From Acidobacteriota bacterium (GTDB lineage: Bacteria; Acidobacteriota; Terriglobia; Acidiferrales; UBA7541), in contig JABCZJ010000003.1 of assembly GCA_013289715.1 (NCBI GenBank), positions 186,001-250,000 on the forward strand: a stretch of 64,000 nucleotides of DNA, read 5' to 3'. Positions 36,341 to 45,497 of this stretch are shown here, one piece after another. How positions within the stretch are numbered: the first letter of the stretch is position 1; each line of letters opens with the position of its first letter. The notes beneath the pieces were generated by a model that was given only the letters and a program-made list of their open reading frames with translations, was not told the origin of the DNA and searched no databases. The translations under genes were made by a program, and so were the position numbers.

Positions 36341-37153
36341 TTATTTCCGCTTGGCTGCAATCGGCAGGCTGAAAAAATCCCAATCTATCCGTGTCTTAAA
36401 AATCCCTGCGCTGGCCACCCGCGGCTCCGCGGCAGAACCGCCGCGAAAATACCCCGCACTCCCTTTTTGCGCGCGCGAACGCGACACTTCCCCCCGCGCG
36501 CTCCGCCCCTCGAGCAACCATCCCCCGGGCAATCGCGAATAATCCGCCGCACCCTCCACCGGCATCCGCGACCACCCAGCCGCCCCCGCCTGCAAACGCA
36601 ATCCCAACGAAGCGCAGCTCTTCGCGTTCGATTCCTGCTCCAGCAGCATCAAAATCGTCGGCGTATCTTCCACCGCGCGCCGAAAACGGAACCAGGAATC
36701 CAGCGGCACGTGCCGCACCAGCCGCGGCGCAATATCGCTCAGGTCCACGGCAACCAATCCAAAGCCTCCGCCCTGCAACAGCAGATCCGTCGCGCGCAGC
36801 GTCTGCTCCACATTCCGACAGCGCACCCACAATAATTTCCGCAATTCCACTCCGGCCGCCTCCGCCGAATGCGGATCAAACGCATCTCCTCCATCAATCA
36901 ACGCGCAAGCTTCCTCCTGCGCCGTGCGCGCACTCAAAGCGGCCAGCAGCAAACTCGTGCGCCCCGAACACGACGGCCCAAAAATTTCCGTCAACGCTCC
37001 GCGCGGCAATCCTCCGGTCAGCGAATCAATTTCCGGAATGCCGCTGGAAACAGTGACCACCTCCTGGCGGTCGCGATAGTTGAACGGCGCAACCACGCGC
37101 CCCGCCAGAGCGAGTTCCACCTTCGAGCGCAGCGCGGCAAAGTTGGCGGCCAT
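36341..37153 (-). CDS. imuA: ImuA, RecA-like mutasome protein
   Basis: 270 residues. RecA/SulA-like core: SGIPEIDSLTGGLPRGALTEIFGPSCSGRTS with Walker A GPSCSGRTS (59-67), in which the usual Lys is Arg, as is common in ImuA proteins (quoted in part: GIPEIDSLTGGLPRG). VAVDLSDIAPRLVRHV is the Walker B-like strand. ATG 37153. First gene of the cassette with imuB and dnaE2. Expected to be SOS-controlled. Confidence 0.87.
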   Translation of the reverse strand: MAANFAALRSKVELALAGRVVAPFNYRDRQEVVTVSSGIPEIDSLTGGLPRGALTEIFGPSCSGRTSLLLAALSARTAQEEACALIDGGDAFDPHSAEAAGVELRKLLWVRCRNVEQTLRATDLLLQGGGFGLVAVDLSDIAPRLVRHVPLDSWFRFRRAVEDTPTILMLLEQESNAKSCASLGLRLQAGAAGWSRMPVEGAADYSRLPGGWLLEGRSARGEVSRSRAQKGSAGYFRGGSAAEPRVASAGIFKTRIDWDFFSLPIAAKRK

Positions 37154-37193
37154 GGTCGGGTCAATTGTCAGCGTCCAAAAGCGCCATCCAGAT

Positions 37194-37208
37194 CTTCGCT
37201 TTTTGTTC
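37194..37208 (-). promoter_or_regulatory. Possible LexA-like direct repeat before imuA
   Basis: Minus strand GAAC-N7-GAAG (37208-37194) is one mismatch from the GAACN7GAAC (GTTCN7GTTC) SOS box known in alphaproteobacteria, 40 bp upstream of imuA. Whether this organism's LexA uses such a site is unknown. Confidence 0.25.
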
Positions 37209-37256
37209 GCCTAGAGGAATTCTCCACCACTCCCCCGCGATTGTCAATCACCCGGG

Positions 37257-37380
37257 GTACGCGGCGTGTCGCCGGCTCTTTGCCTTTGACGTTGTAGCGG
37301 CCAGCTTTCGCTGGGCGCCTTTGACTGGGACTTTGTTTTTGAATTATGTAACGGCCGCCTGCTTTTTAGGCGGGCGTAGT
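37257..37380 (+). repeat. Cluster of dispersed hairpin repeats between imuA and the next gene
   Basis: Two clear units: GTAGCGGCCAGC-TTTC-GCTGGGCGCCTTTGA (37294-37324) and GTAACGGCCGCCTGC..AGGCGGGCGT (37348-37378), plus a partial GTGTCGCCGGCTCTTTGCC. Arms differ between units yet stay complementary. The remainder of the 320-bp gap holds the possible LexA site. Confidence 0.65.
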
Positions 37381-37473
37381 TGAATTTGCAACCGTGGCTT
37401 CAGAGTCTGTGTGGGAACAACTGCGCTGCGTCAGTACGACGCTGCACGGTCAATCGCGGAGACCGGTCTTAAT

Positions 37474-38502
37474 TCAAGGTGTGTTCAGAAACGCGGAGTA
37501 TTGAGCCTCCAACCGTGTTGCCGCCCGCTGTTTCGTCTTCCCGTAAAAACGAACCAGCGATTCACCGATTGCGAATAACACAGAAATGAAGAGCGCGGCA
37601 AACAGGTATCGCCTCGCTTCTGTTCTCAGAATCGTTTTGTCAAACTTTTCCCACCACGCCCCGAGAAAGGCGACCGACAATAGAATTGAGAGAGCGATGG
37701 CAACACCCAGCAGCAGAATCGCCAATCGATCCCACCATGCTCGTTCTTTTTTCGAGATAGCCGGATCAGTACCAACGTATCGCTGCGATTGCCCGACCAG
37801 TTGCGAATCAGTGAGCGCCTCCGCAAGTGGCAGCATTCCCGTCACAAGTGACGACACTTCTTGTATTTCTTTCGCTACGCTGGCTTCGGAATCGGACTCG
37901 CTCGTCGCGTGAAAGAATGCTTCGCGATGCACCAACACCCAATGGCCGCCGGCGTTCAAGCTGATCCCGCGAGGCCACTCCCGAGACAAGATTGCTGCGC
38001 AGCGGCCAGCTGTAAAGAATTGTTCGAGTAGGGCGCGGTTCTCTCCTGTCAATGTGTAGCGGCTTTCGAACTCGATCTGGCCGGCCAGAGAGATTTTCCT
38101 CCACCATCCACGACGCAGGAAGGACGCCGTGCGAGTCGGCCTCAAATCGAACTTTGGAAACAAAGGGTCGCTAAACCGATAGGCTACCCAGTAGAGGTAA
38201 TAGGTTCGGCCTTTGGTGCGGTGACGAACTTCCTGAAACGAAAAAATCTGGACGCGCGCATTCGGCCACTGCAAGGTGTGAACGATTGAGTTCGGGTCAA
38301 TCGTTAACTCATCCGCAAGTTCTCGCTGATAGGGGTTCCCCTGCTCCCAGAATTCGCTGCCCATCGCCGTCGCCGAACCTCTCAGCGCGGCCGCACGCAT
38401 GTCTCTCGGAGTCTTGCTCAGGATCGACGAAAACCTCCACACCCATATAGCGAAAGCTGCTACTGAGCCAAAAATGAGAAATTGAGTCGCGTCAAAATGC
38501 AT
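37474..38502 (-). CDS. Uncharacterised membrane protein
   Basis: 342 residues from ATG 38502. One N-terminal membrane helix (FLIFGSVAAFAIWVW) and two near the C-terminus (LAILLLGVAIALSILLSVAFLG, YLFAALFISVLFAIG). The large middle part is soluble, with WVAYRFSDPLFPKFDLRPT and RYTLTGENRALLEQFF, which is faintly reminiscent of DUF3137-type proteins, but I do not assign it. The frame is open further upstream to 38796, but that part lacks a good start and reads as non-coding. Nothing around it hints at function. Confidence 0.6.
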   Translation of the reverse strand: MHFDATQFLIFGSVAAFAIWVWRFSSILSKTPRDMRAAALRGSATAMGSEFWEQGNPYQRELADELTIDPNSIVHTLQWPNARVQIFSFQEVRHRTKGRTYYLYWVAYRFSDPLFPKFDLRPTRTASFLRRGWWRKISLAGQIEFESRYTLTGENRALLEQFFTAGRCAAILSREWPRGISLNAGGHWVLVHREAFFHATSESDSEASVAKEIQEVSSLVTGMLPLAEALTDSQLVGQSQRYVGTDPAISKKERAWWDRLAILLLGVAIALSILLSVAFLGAWWEKFDKTILRTEARRYLFAALFISVLFAIGESLVRFYGKTKQRAATRLEAQYSAFLNTP

Positions 38503-38896
38503 GATTGTTACTTCGACATTATTGATTGTAGGCGAAATCGACCTACCTCTGACCAATTGGATGAGTGGATGTGTGGGGAATACAAACGTCACATTTGACG
38601 GCAACTTCCGGCCGCCTATTCGAATTTCTCGTACGGCGGAGCTTGGATATCGCGCAACCCATCCGAGTGCAGCGTTGGCGCCAGGCAAATCACCCCTCAG
38701 CACCCCTCGACCGCCCTGTTTCTCATTTCGATACACTCCCCGCGAATACCTGCTGCATCTTTCGCCCAGATGAAGGATTTTACAGGCGTCATCCACTGCC
38801 TCTCGTCAGTGGACGACAACCCAAATCTGATCGCCAAGCCGCCGCGCGCAGCACCGTGGCCCGCAACCGGTAGCCGCGATCGCCTCAAGGAGACAA
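38503..38896. other. 394-bp intergenic region, no supported feature
   Basis: Divergent spacer between the unknown membrane protein and the kinase pair. I see only the AGGAG ribosome-binding site of the first kinase at its right end. Confidence 0.5.
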
Positions 38897-39652
38897 ATGG
38901 AGATTGCTTCAGGCGTGCGTATAGGCCCCTTCGAAGTCTTTGCTCCACTGCAACCCGCCGTCTCGATGGTCCGCCACTACGGCGAACATCACTTCCCCGG
39001 CAGATTGATCGTCGTCGAAGGCATCGACGGCTCCGGCAAGTCCACCCAGCTAAGCCTGCTGCACAAATGGCTCGAATCAAAGGGCTACGGTGTGGTTTTC
39101 AGCGAATGGAATTCCTCGCCGCTGGTGAAAGACACCACCAAGCACGGCAAAAAGAAAAAATTGCTCACGCCCGCCACTTTTTCCCTGATTCATTCCACCG
39201 ATTTCGCCGACCGCACCGAACGCAGCATTCTGCCGCTGCTGAAAGCCGGCGCCGTGGTCCTCTGCGACCGCTACATTTATACGGCGTTCGCCCGCGACGT
39301 GGCGCGTGGTATGGACCGTGCCTGGGTCCGCGAACTCTACGCATTCGCGGTGAAACCCGCGATCGCCTTCTATTTCCGCGTCCCGCTTGAAACCGCCATC
39401 CATCGCCTGCTCGACGGCCGCGACGGCTTCAAGTTCTACGAAGCAGGCATGGACCTGAATCTGGCGGACGATTCCGTCGAAAGTTTTCGCCTCTTCCAGG
39501 GCCGCATCTTGTCCGAGTACGAAAAAATGATTCCGGAATTCGGCCTCACCGTAGTGGACGCGACGCTCCCCATTGAAATCCAACAGATGCAAGTGCGCCA
39601 AATCGTGAAAGCACACTTGGATAAAGCCAAGGAATTGAGGGTACAAGCATGA
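38897..39652 (+). CDS. dTMP kinase-like P-loop protein, copy 1
   Basis: 251 residues. Walker A VEGIDGSGKST (Lys48) and the thymidylate-kinase DRY motif (CDRYIYTAFARDVARGMD). The ~35-residue N-terminal extension before the P-loop is absent from normal Tmk (~210 residues). The usual Tmk LID arginines are not obvious; the region reads RLLDGRDGFKFYEAGMDLN. AAGGAG precedes ATG 38897. Its stop overlaps the start of copy 2 (ATGA). It may phosphorylate a nucleotide other than dTMP. Confidence 0.82.
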   Translation: MEIASGVRIGPFEVFAPLQPAVSMVRHYGEHHFPGRLIVVEGIDGSGKSTQLSLLHKWLESKGYGVVFSEWNSSPLVKDTTKHGKKKKLLTPATFSLIHSTDFADRTERSILPLLKAGAVVLCDRYIYTAFARDVARGMDRAWVRELYAFAVKPAIAFYFRVPLETAIHRLLDGRDGFKFYEAGMDLNLADDSVESFRLFQGRILSEYEKMIPEFGLTVVDATLPIEIQQMQVRQIVKAHLDKAKELRVQA

Positions 39653-40482
39653 GAGAAACCTACGGAAGGCTTTTGCCGGAGATGCGCCTCGGCGACCTCG
39701 CCGGAAAATTGATCGTCATCGAAGGCACCGACGGTGCCGGACGCAGCACCCAGATTGACCTGCTGAAACCGTGGCTGGAAGAGCTGGGCCACGCGGTAGT
39801 GGATACCGGTATGACGCGCTCGCCGCTCGCCGGTGAAGGCATTCGTCGCGCGAAAGAGGGCAATAATCTCGGCCGCGTAACCCAAGCCCTGTTCTACGCC
39901 ACCGATTTCGTTGACCGCCTGGAAAATGAAATCGTGCCGGCATTGCGCGCCGGCTTCATCGTGCTCACCGATCGTTACATTTATTCGCTCATGGCGCGCG
40001 CCATCGTCCGCGGCATGGATCCGCGCTGGATTCGCAGCATCTACAGCGTCGCGCTCAAGCCGGATGCGGTCTTCTACCTGCGCCTCGGCATTGACCAATT
40101 GCTTCCGCGCGTCGTCTTCAGCCGCGGCTTCGACTACTGGGAATCGGGAATGGATCTATACCCCGGCCACGATATGTTCGATAGTTTCTGCAGCTATCAA
40201 GCCGCCCTGCTAACCGAATTCGATCGCCTCAGCGCCGAATTCAATTTTCAGATGGTAGACGCTGCAGCCGACTCCCGCACCGTCTGCGCCCACCTGCAGC
40301 AAAATATCCTGCATCTCCTGGAACGCGATTCGCGTAAAAATTTCATGTCGCGCCTCTACAACGATTCCACCGCGGCCCCGCAGGCAGACGACACAGCCAT
40401 ATACGCCGTGGCGGCCCCAGCAGCCGCGCCAACTACAAACGGCAACGGCCATCACCCTCACGCCACACACCACGGCCAGTAA
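39649..40482 (+). CDS. dTMP kinase-like protein, copy 2, with altered P-loop
   Basis: 277 residues. The Walker A is IEGTDGAGRST: the invariant Lys is Arg32. TDRYIYSLMARAIVRGMD keeps the DRY segment and ESGMDLYPGHDMFDSF parallels copy 1. Beyond residue ~230 there is a disordered Ala/Pro/Asn/His-rich tail (TTNGNGHHPHATHHGQ). The Lys-to-Arg change predicts weak or no ATP hydrolysis, so copy 2 could be a regulatory partner of copy 1 in a heterodimer. That is inference; the translational coupling by ATGA overlap is seen. Confidence 0.8.
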   Translation: MRETYGRLLPEMRLGDLAGKLIVIEGTDGAGRSTQIDLLKPWLEELGHAVVDTGMTRSPLAGEGIRRAKEGNNLGRVTQALFYATDFVDRLENEIVPALRAGFIVLTDRYIYSLMARAIVRGMDPRWIRSIYSVALKPDAVFYLRLGIDQLLPRVVFSRGFDYWESGMDLYPGHDMFDSFCSYQAALLTEFDRLSAEFNFQMVDAAADSRTVCAHLQQNILHLLERDSRKNFMSRLYNDSTAAPQADDTAIYAVAAPAAAPTTNGNGHHPHATHHGQ

Positions 40483-40520
40483 TTGTCGTTGCTTTTGAAT
40501 TTTCCTTTGAATCTGCCTTT

Positions 40521-40575
40521 GAATTGGTAGCGGCCGCCTGCTTTTTATTTTAGGCGGCCGTCTTTGACTTCGCTC
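40521..40575 (+). repeat. Dispersed hairpin repeat between the kinase pair and the transglutaminase gene
   Basis: GGTAGCGGCCGCCTGC...TAGGCGGCCGTCTTTGACTT: left flank GTAGCGGC, right flank GTCTTTGACTT, with complementary arms GGCCGCCT/AGGCGGCC. It sits between convergent genes and could work as a terminator for both. Confidence 0.65.
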
Positions 40576-40590
40576 TTGCGGTTGATTTCG

Positions 40591-41550
40591 TCACTGTTGT
40601 TGTTGTTGTTGTTGCTGCTGCGCAAACTCCGCCATGGTCTCCGCGCTAAGCGGCTTCGATCGAATCACGGTCGTAGGCGGCAATTCCTCCGGCTCCGGCG
40701 CATTCATGGGCGAAACCGCCACCATCACGCTCAATTCACTCGACGCATCGCCCTTGTAAACGCCACGCGTCGGCGGTACGTCCGCGTAATCCCGACCCAC
40801 CGCCACACGAATATGTCGCTCACACCCTTGCAAATTATTCGTCGGATCAAACGCTACCCAACCCAAATCCCCCAGATACGCTTCCACCCAAGCGTGCGTC
40901 GCGCCCGCCGCCGACCGGTCATGCGCCTTGTCCTCGTGATACAGATATCCGCTCACATACCGGCACGGAATTTTCAGCCCGCGCACCAGCGTAATCATAA
41001 TGTGCGCGAAATCCTGGCACACACCCCGGCGCGCCTCGAGCGCATCGTTAATCGGCGAATCCACGTTCGTGGTATTCGGCACGTAGTCAAACATTTCGTA
41101 CAGCCGCGCATTCAATTCCTGCAGCAGCGCCAGTGGTTTCCCGCGCCGCTGCAATTCCAACTCGCTCGCAAGCTTCTCCAACAGCTCCGTCGGCGCCGCG
41201 TACTGGCTCGGCAACAACATCTCCCAATAATCCGTTTGCGCCACACGCGCGTCCAGGTCGCTCCAATCGCCCGCATCCTCCGGCTGAAAATCCTGCGCCG
41301 GCAGCACATCCACAATCGCCTGTGCGGTCACCTCGATCAACGCGTGCTTCTGCGGAATATCGAAATGATGCACGGCATTGCCGTAAAAGTCGCGATACAT
41401 CAACATCGTCGCCCGCGGCAACACATCCAGCGTAAAACTCAGGCAGCGCTGACGGAAATCCGTGCGCGGCTGCATGCGCACTTCCATCACGCTCTCCCGC
41501 ACCGCGGGCTCGTACCGAAAACTCGTAATGTGCCGCACCGAATAAGCCAT
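40591..41550 (-). CDS. Transglutaminase-like cysteine protease family protein
   Basis: 319 residues. N-terminal bacterial transglutaminase-associated beta domain (MAYSVRHITSFRYEPAV), then the papain-like core with triad C178 (RRGVCQDFAH), H219 (ATHAWVEAY) and D235 (FDPTNN). The C-terminus is AEFA followed by nine Gln. With the alpha-E and circularly permuted ATP-grasp genes upstream it forms a trio conserved widely in bacteria, thought to make and trim peptide-like conjugates. Actual substrate unknown. Confidence 0.92.
   Translation of the reverse strand: MAYSVRHITSFRYEPAVRESVMEVRMQPRTDFRQRCLSFTLDVLPRATMLMYRDFYGNAVHHFDIPQKHALIEVTAQAIVDVLPAQDFQPEDAGDWSDLDARVAQTDYWEMLLPSQYAAPTELLEKLASELELQRRGKPLALLQELNARLYEMFDYVPNTTNVDSPINDALEARRGVCQDFAHIMITLVRGLKIPCRYVSGYLYHEDKAHDRSAAGATHAWVEAYLGDLGWVAFDPTNNLQGCERHIRVAVGRDYADVPPTRGVYKGDASSELSVMVAVSPMNAPEPEELPPTTVIRSKPLSAETMAEFAQQQQQQQQQ
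40594..40620 (-). repeat. Poly-glutamine trinucleotide repeat
   Basis: Nine consecutive CAG/CAA codons close the transglutaminase gene just before its TGA. A run of near-identical triplets is prone to slippage, so length may vary between strains. Confidence 0.85.
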
Positions 41551-41616
41551 TTTCTCCGCCGCGTTGCCGTTACGCCGTTTCCCCGCTTCTCTGCCTGTTT
41601 GCTTCCCTGCCTGGCC

Positions 41617-42624
41617 TTAAGACGCGAGCTCCGACTCGATCGAATAATCAAAATAAATCTGATGTATCGCCGCATGAATCTGCGCGCACTCACCGCGCAC
41701 ATTTTCCAGGTATGCATGACCTCCGTCGGCCATCACTTCTTCAATCTGGCTGTAACTCAACTGCGCCCGCATCCGGCCCGCAATGCGCGTTGGCAATTTT
41801 TCCCGCCGCTCCGTCAATTCCCCGATAATGTGCAGCGCCGCGTTCACGCGATCCACGGAAAACCGCACCGAATGCGGAAAATCCGGGTTCAGCAGCAAGA
41901 ATTCCGCCACCCGCAAAGGACGTATCTCCGCCGTGTAAGCCTTGCAATAGGCCTCAAACGCCACACAAGCCCGCAGCAATCCCACCCACCCAAGATATTC
42001 CGCGCTTTCCACCGCCTGATCCACGGGATGCGCCACGCGTCGGAAGTGCGTCTCCAGCAAAGCCGCCAGCGCGTCCGTCCGTTCCACATATCGTCCCAGC
42101 TGAATGAACTGCCAGCCCTCGCCGTGGCTCATCGTCCCATCCGTAATTCCCTGAAACAGATGCGCGCCTTCCTGCACCGTCTGAAAAAATGCGTGCGACT
42201 TCAACATCCACGATTCTTCCGGCCAGGTTTCGATCACTTCCAGATACAAACGGTTCAGCTGCTCCCACATTTCCGAGCTGCACTGTTCGCGCACGTGCCG
42301 CAGATTCTCCCGCGCCGTCGCGATGCACGAAACGATGGACGAAGCGTTCGTCCGGCTGAACACCAGCATATTAATCAGGCGCGTGGGATCCACCGGCCCC
42401 TGCGCCGCGGGCATCCGCAGTGCCTCCAACACAAATTTCCAGCGCCCCAATCCCGCTTCCGGCGACTGGTCCAGCCAAAGCTGCATCTCCACATCCAGCA
42501 AACGCGCCGTCTGCTCCGCGCGCTCCAGATAGCGGCTCATCCAGTACAAGCTGTCCGCCACGCGCGAAAGCATCCCTGCGTCCCGCTGCATGCTGCGCCC
42601 GAAATAATTTCGCGGAGCTCTCAT
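41617..42624 (-). CDS. Alpha-E domain protein
   Basis: 335 residues if it starts at ATG 42624; ATG 42573 (MLSRVADSLYWMSRYLERAE, quoted in part) gives the more usual 318. All-helical alpha-E family: RVADSLYWMSRYLERAEQTARL, RENLRHVREQCSSEMWEQLN, FIQLGRYVERTDAL. The start at 42624 lies 17 bp after the ATP-grasp stop. Always found with ATP-grasp/transglutaminase partners; proposed to be a helper or acceptor in the peptide-ligation system. Biochemistry unknown. Confidence 0.88.
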   Translation of the reverse strand: MRAPRNYFGRSMQRDAGMLSRVADSLYWMSRYLERAEQTARLLDVEMQLWLDQSPEAGLGRWKFVLEALRMPAAQGPVDPTRLINMLVFSRTNASSIVSCIATARENLRHVREQCSSEMWEQLNRLYLEVIETWPEESWMLKSHAFFQTVQEGAHLFQGITDGTMSHGEGWQFIQLGRYVERTDALAALLETHFRRVAHPVDQAVESAEYLGWVGLLRACVAFEAYCKAYTAEIRPLRVAEFLLLNPDFPHSVRFSVDRVNAALHIIGELTERREKLPTRIAGRMRAQLSYSQIEEVMADGGHAYLENVRGECAQIHAAIHQIYFDYSIESELAS

Positions 42625-42641
42625 GGTTTAGGTCTCATGGT

Positions 42642-44195
42642 TTACGCCAGCGGCCCTCCCGCGAGTCCCTTCCACACATCGTCAGCAATCTGCGCGGTGC
42701 GATCCTCCGCATTCCCCGCACGCAGCACCCACGTATCCTTGCTTCCCCCTCCCTGCGACGAATTCACTACCAGCGAACCTTTGCGCAGCGCCACGCGCGT
42801 CAATCCGCCCGGCACCAACGTCACCTTCTCGCCCATCAAAATGTAGGGACGCAAATCAATATGCCGCGATTCCACTTCGCCATCAATCAAACACGGCGCG
42901 CAGGAAAGCGCCAACGTCGGCTGCGCGATATAGTTCCGCGGATCGGCGAGAATCCGCGCGCGAAATTCCTCGCGCTGCTGCTTCGTGCTCTGCGGCCCGA
43001 TCAACATTCCGTATCCGCCCGATTCCCCCACAGCCTTCACCACCATCTCTTCCAGATTTTCCAGCACGTGCTGCCGCTGCGCCGCGTCGGTCAACATATA
43101 CGTCGGCACATTCGGCAGAATCGGCTCCTCGCTCATATAAAATCGAATCATTTCGGGGACGTACGCGTACACCGCCTTGTCATCCGCCAATCCCGTCCCA
43201 ATCGCATTCGCCAAACTCACATTCCCCGCGCGATACGCGTTGAAAAGCCCCGGCACGCCGAGAAACGAGTCGCGCCGGAAACACAACGGATCCAGAAAAT
43301 CGTCATCCACGCGACGGTAAATTACATCCACGCGACGGGGCCCCGCCGTCGTGCGCATGTAGACCACGTTGTCGTGCACCAGCAGGTCGCGCCCTTCCAC
43401 CAACTCGATCCCCATCTGCTGCGCCAAAAATGTGTGCTCGAAGTAAGCAGAATTGGAAACGCCTGGAGTCAGCAGCACCGTCACCGGATCCTGCGAATAA
43501 GCGCAATTCTCCGGCGCGAGCGTCCGCAAAGTCGACAGCAATGCCTGCGGATAATGATCAATCGGCGAAACCCCATAATCGCGAAACATTTTCGGAAACA
43601 CGCGCTTCAAAGCCTTGCGGTTCGCCAGCATGTAAGAAACTCCGCTCGGCACCCGCAGATTATCTTCCAGCACCACGAAATTTCCGTCCGGCAAGCGCAC
43701 CAGGTCCGTGCCGCAAATGCTCACGTAAATGTCCCGCGGCACATTCAACCCGCGCATCTCACGCCGAAAATGTTTGCAGCTGTAAATCAACTCGCGCGGC
43801 ACAATCCCTTCGCTCAGAATCCGCCCTTCGTGATAAATGTCGCGCAAAAATAAATTCAGCGCGGTTACTCGCTGCGTCAGCCCTTTTTCGATTTTGGCCC
43901 ACTCGGCGGCAGGAATAATGCGGGGTATCAAATCGTTCGGAAAAATCCGTTCCGTCCCTTCCTTGCTTCCGTACACCGTGAAGGTGATCCCTTCGTGCAG
44001 AAATGTCAGGTCTGCCGCTTGTTGGCTCTTGCGCAATTCTTCCGGAGGCAGCCCCACCAGCGTCCGATGCAACGCCTGATAATATTCGCGCGGCAAACCC
44101 GGAGCGCAGAACATTTCGTCATAAGCCGTGTCGAACTGGTATTTCACAAAGGGGCGGGAACTTCCATACGGTGATGGGACGGCCGCTGCGGTCAT
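42642..44195 (-). CDS. Circularly permuted type 2 ATP-grasp protein
   Basis: 517 residues. Typical segments: [101 protein letters not shown], [18 protein letters not shown] and [11 protein letters not shown]. These proteins are predicted to form amide bonds (amidoligase-type). First gene of the trio with alpha-E and transglutaminase. Promoter region 44196-44400 has no clear box. Confidence 0.92.
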   Translation of the reverse strand: MTAAAVPSPYGSSRPFVKYQFDTAYDEMFCAPGLPREYYQALHRTLVGLPPEELRKSQQAADLTFLHEGITFTVYGSKEGTERIFPNDLIPRIIPAAEWAKIEKGLTQRVTALNLFLRDIYHEGRILSEGIVPRELIYSCKHFRREMRGLNVPRDIYVSICGTDLVRLPDGNFVVLEDNLRVPSGVSYMLANRKALKRVFPKMFRDYGVSPIDHYPQALLSTLRTLAPENCAYSQDPVTVLLTPGVSNSAYFEHTFLAQQMGIELVEGRDLLVHDNVVYMRTTAGPRRVDVIYRRVDDDFLDPLCFRRDSFLGVPGLFNAYRAGNVSLANAIGTGLADDKAVYAYVPEMIRFYMSEEPILPNVPTYMLTDAAQRQHVLENLEEMVVKAVGESGGYGMLIGPQSTKQQREEFRARILADPRNYIAQPTLALSCAPCLIDGEVESRHIDLRPYILMGEKVTLVPGGLTRVALRKGSLVVNSSQGGGSKDTWVLRAGNAEDRTAQIADDVWKGLAGGPLA

Positions 44196-44489
44196 CAGTC
44201 CTTCCGTGCGCCAACGTCAAGCCCCGAACTCTCGGAACCACGCGCCCGGTAAGTCTGTCTCGTTTCTGTCGTAGCCCGGTCCGAGCTGTTGCGGGAGCTT
44301 CACTGTAGTTACCGCCAGCGTCCAGGTCCAATACAAATTCCTGATTTATCCGATAAGTCTTATCGCTTTAATGAAACGGACACTTTCCCGGTGGTCCGGC
44401 AGCGGAAGCAGTGCTATGGAAGCGTGGAAACATTCGTGAACTAGCTTTTTACTTTTAACCGTCAACTCTTAAATCTCGCCCGACAACTC

Positions 44490-45023
44490 TCAGCACTCAC
44501 TTCCCGCCATCCTCTGAATCCGCGGATCCCGAAACACGTCTGTCTCATCCGTGCTCCGCGTCGAAAATTCCGACACAATCGCCCCCCGCGGCCCCGCCTG
44601 AAACCAATGCGGCGTGTCCGGATAAATCGTGTACTGCTCCCCCGGCTCCAAATGAACCTCATGCCCCATCGTATAAAAATCCTCCGACCCAGCCGGCGGA
44701 CGGCATCGCGGCGCCACAGTCCGCTCCCCCGGCACGTAAAGCGAAACGCTTCCCCACCGGCAGCGAAATGTCTCTTCCTTCCCGAGCACGCCGCCAATCG
44801 TCGGATGCCAATGTTCCGGACAAGTCTGCCCCGGAATCATCACCAATTCCTTAGCGCACACCCGCTTTGTGTTCACATAAGTAAGAATCTGCAACCCCGT
44901 CGTCGCCAACTCGCCCAGACCAAAATCCGTCACTTCCATCCGCTGCTCCTCCTCAGGCGTGATCAAAATCCCCGCCTGCAGCAGCAGCTCCGCAGCAGCC
45001 AACGCAATTTCACGGTTTTTCAA
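44490..45023 (-). CDS. D-lyxose ketol-isomerase-like cupin
   Basis: 177 residues. Cupin metal site EHWHP (H71, H73), E84 (KEETFRCRWG) and H139 (DTPHWF), and STRSTDETDVFRDP, characteristic of bacterial D-lyxose isomerase (EC 5.3.1.15), which interconverts D-lyxose and D-xylulose with Mn. The start is TTG 45023 with GAGGA upstream; ATG two bases earlier runs straight into a stop. No sugar transporter or kinase nearby, so the real substrate is open. Confidence 0.8.
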   Translation of the reverse strand: MKNREIALAAAELLLQAGILITPEEEQRMEVTDFGLGELATTGLQILTYVNTKRVCAKELVMIPGQTCPEHWHPTIGGVLGKEETFRCRWGSVSLYVPGERTVAPRCRPPAGSEDFYTMGHEVHLEPGEQYTIYPDTPHWFQAGPRGAIVSEFSTRSTDETDVFRDPRIQRMAGSEC

Positions 45024-45210
45024 TGCATCCTCACGCCACCCTTATACAACATCACCGTACGGGGCGTGCGCATTTCGGAGAGTCGGGCGCGCGACGGTCC
45101 AAGCGAAAATTAAGCGCCGTGGCTGCGGTCAGTTGCAAACCCGCGTGATTGCGGCCGCGCAATTTGTGGTGCTGGACGAGATTCTGGGAATGGGAGTAGC
45201 ATTGCGAACT

Positions 45211-45450
45211 ATGCCGTACGAATTCACCGACCGGGAGTACGAGCCGGAACCTCAAGCATCCTCCTCTCGCGGCGGTGTCCCGCCGCGAAAAATCACCGGA
45301 GTGGGAGTGCTCGACCCGCCGGTGCCTCCGAAGAGACAGCCCGGTCCGCTTACGCCTATTCCAGCTTCTCTGCTCAAACGTATTTTCGCGGTGATAATTC
45401 TCGTCGGCGTGGCAATTGCGGCCGCCATGTTCCTTCTGGCGCGACATTGA
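45211..45450 (+). CDS. Small tail-anchored membrane protein
   Basis: 79 residues from ATG 45211. Acidic/Pro-rich N-terminal part (YEFTDREYEPEPQ, GVGVLDPPVPPKRQPGP) and one C-terminal helix (IFAVIILVGVAIAAAMFLLA). GGGAG is 14 nt upstream, a weak fit. Composition and ends look like a real gene; no known family. Confidence 0.6.
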   Translation: MPYEFTDREYEPEPQASSSRGGVPPRKITGVGVLDPPVPPKRQPGPLTPIPASLLKRIFAVIILVGVAIAAAMFLLARH

Positions 45451-45497
45451 TCGGCACAACAACGCCGTCCCATTCCACGCGGAGGCAAATCTCAACG

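Noticed and set aside
40564..42846. 760-codon plus-strand open frame opposite the transglutaminase and alpha-E genes
   Set aside because: Arg/His-rich translation without any motif; the minus strand encodes two clear conserved proteins.
42420..43853. 477-codon plus-strand open frame
   Set aside because: Antisense shadow of the ATP-grasp gene, basic low-complexity translation.
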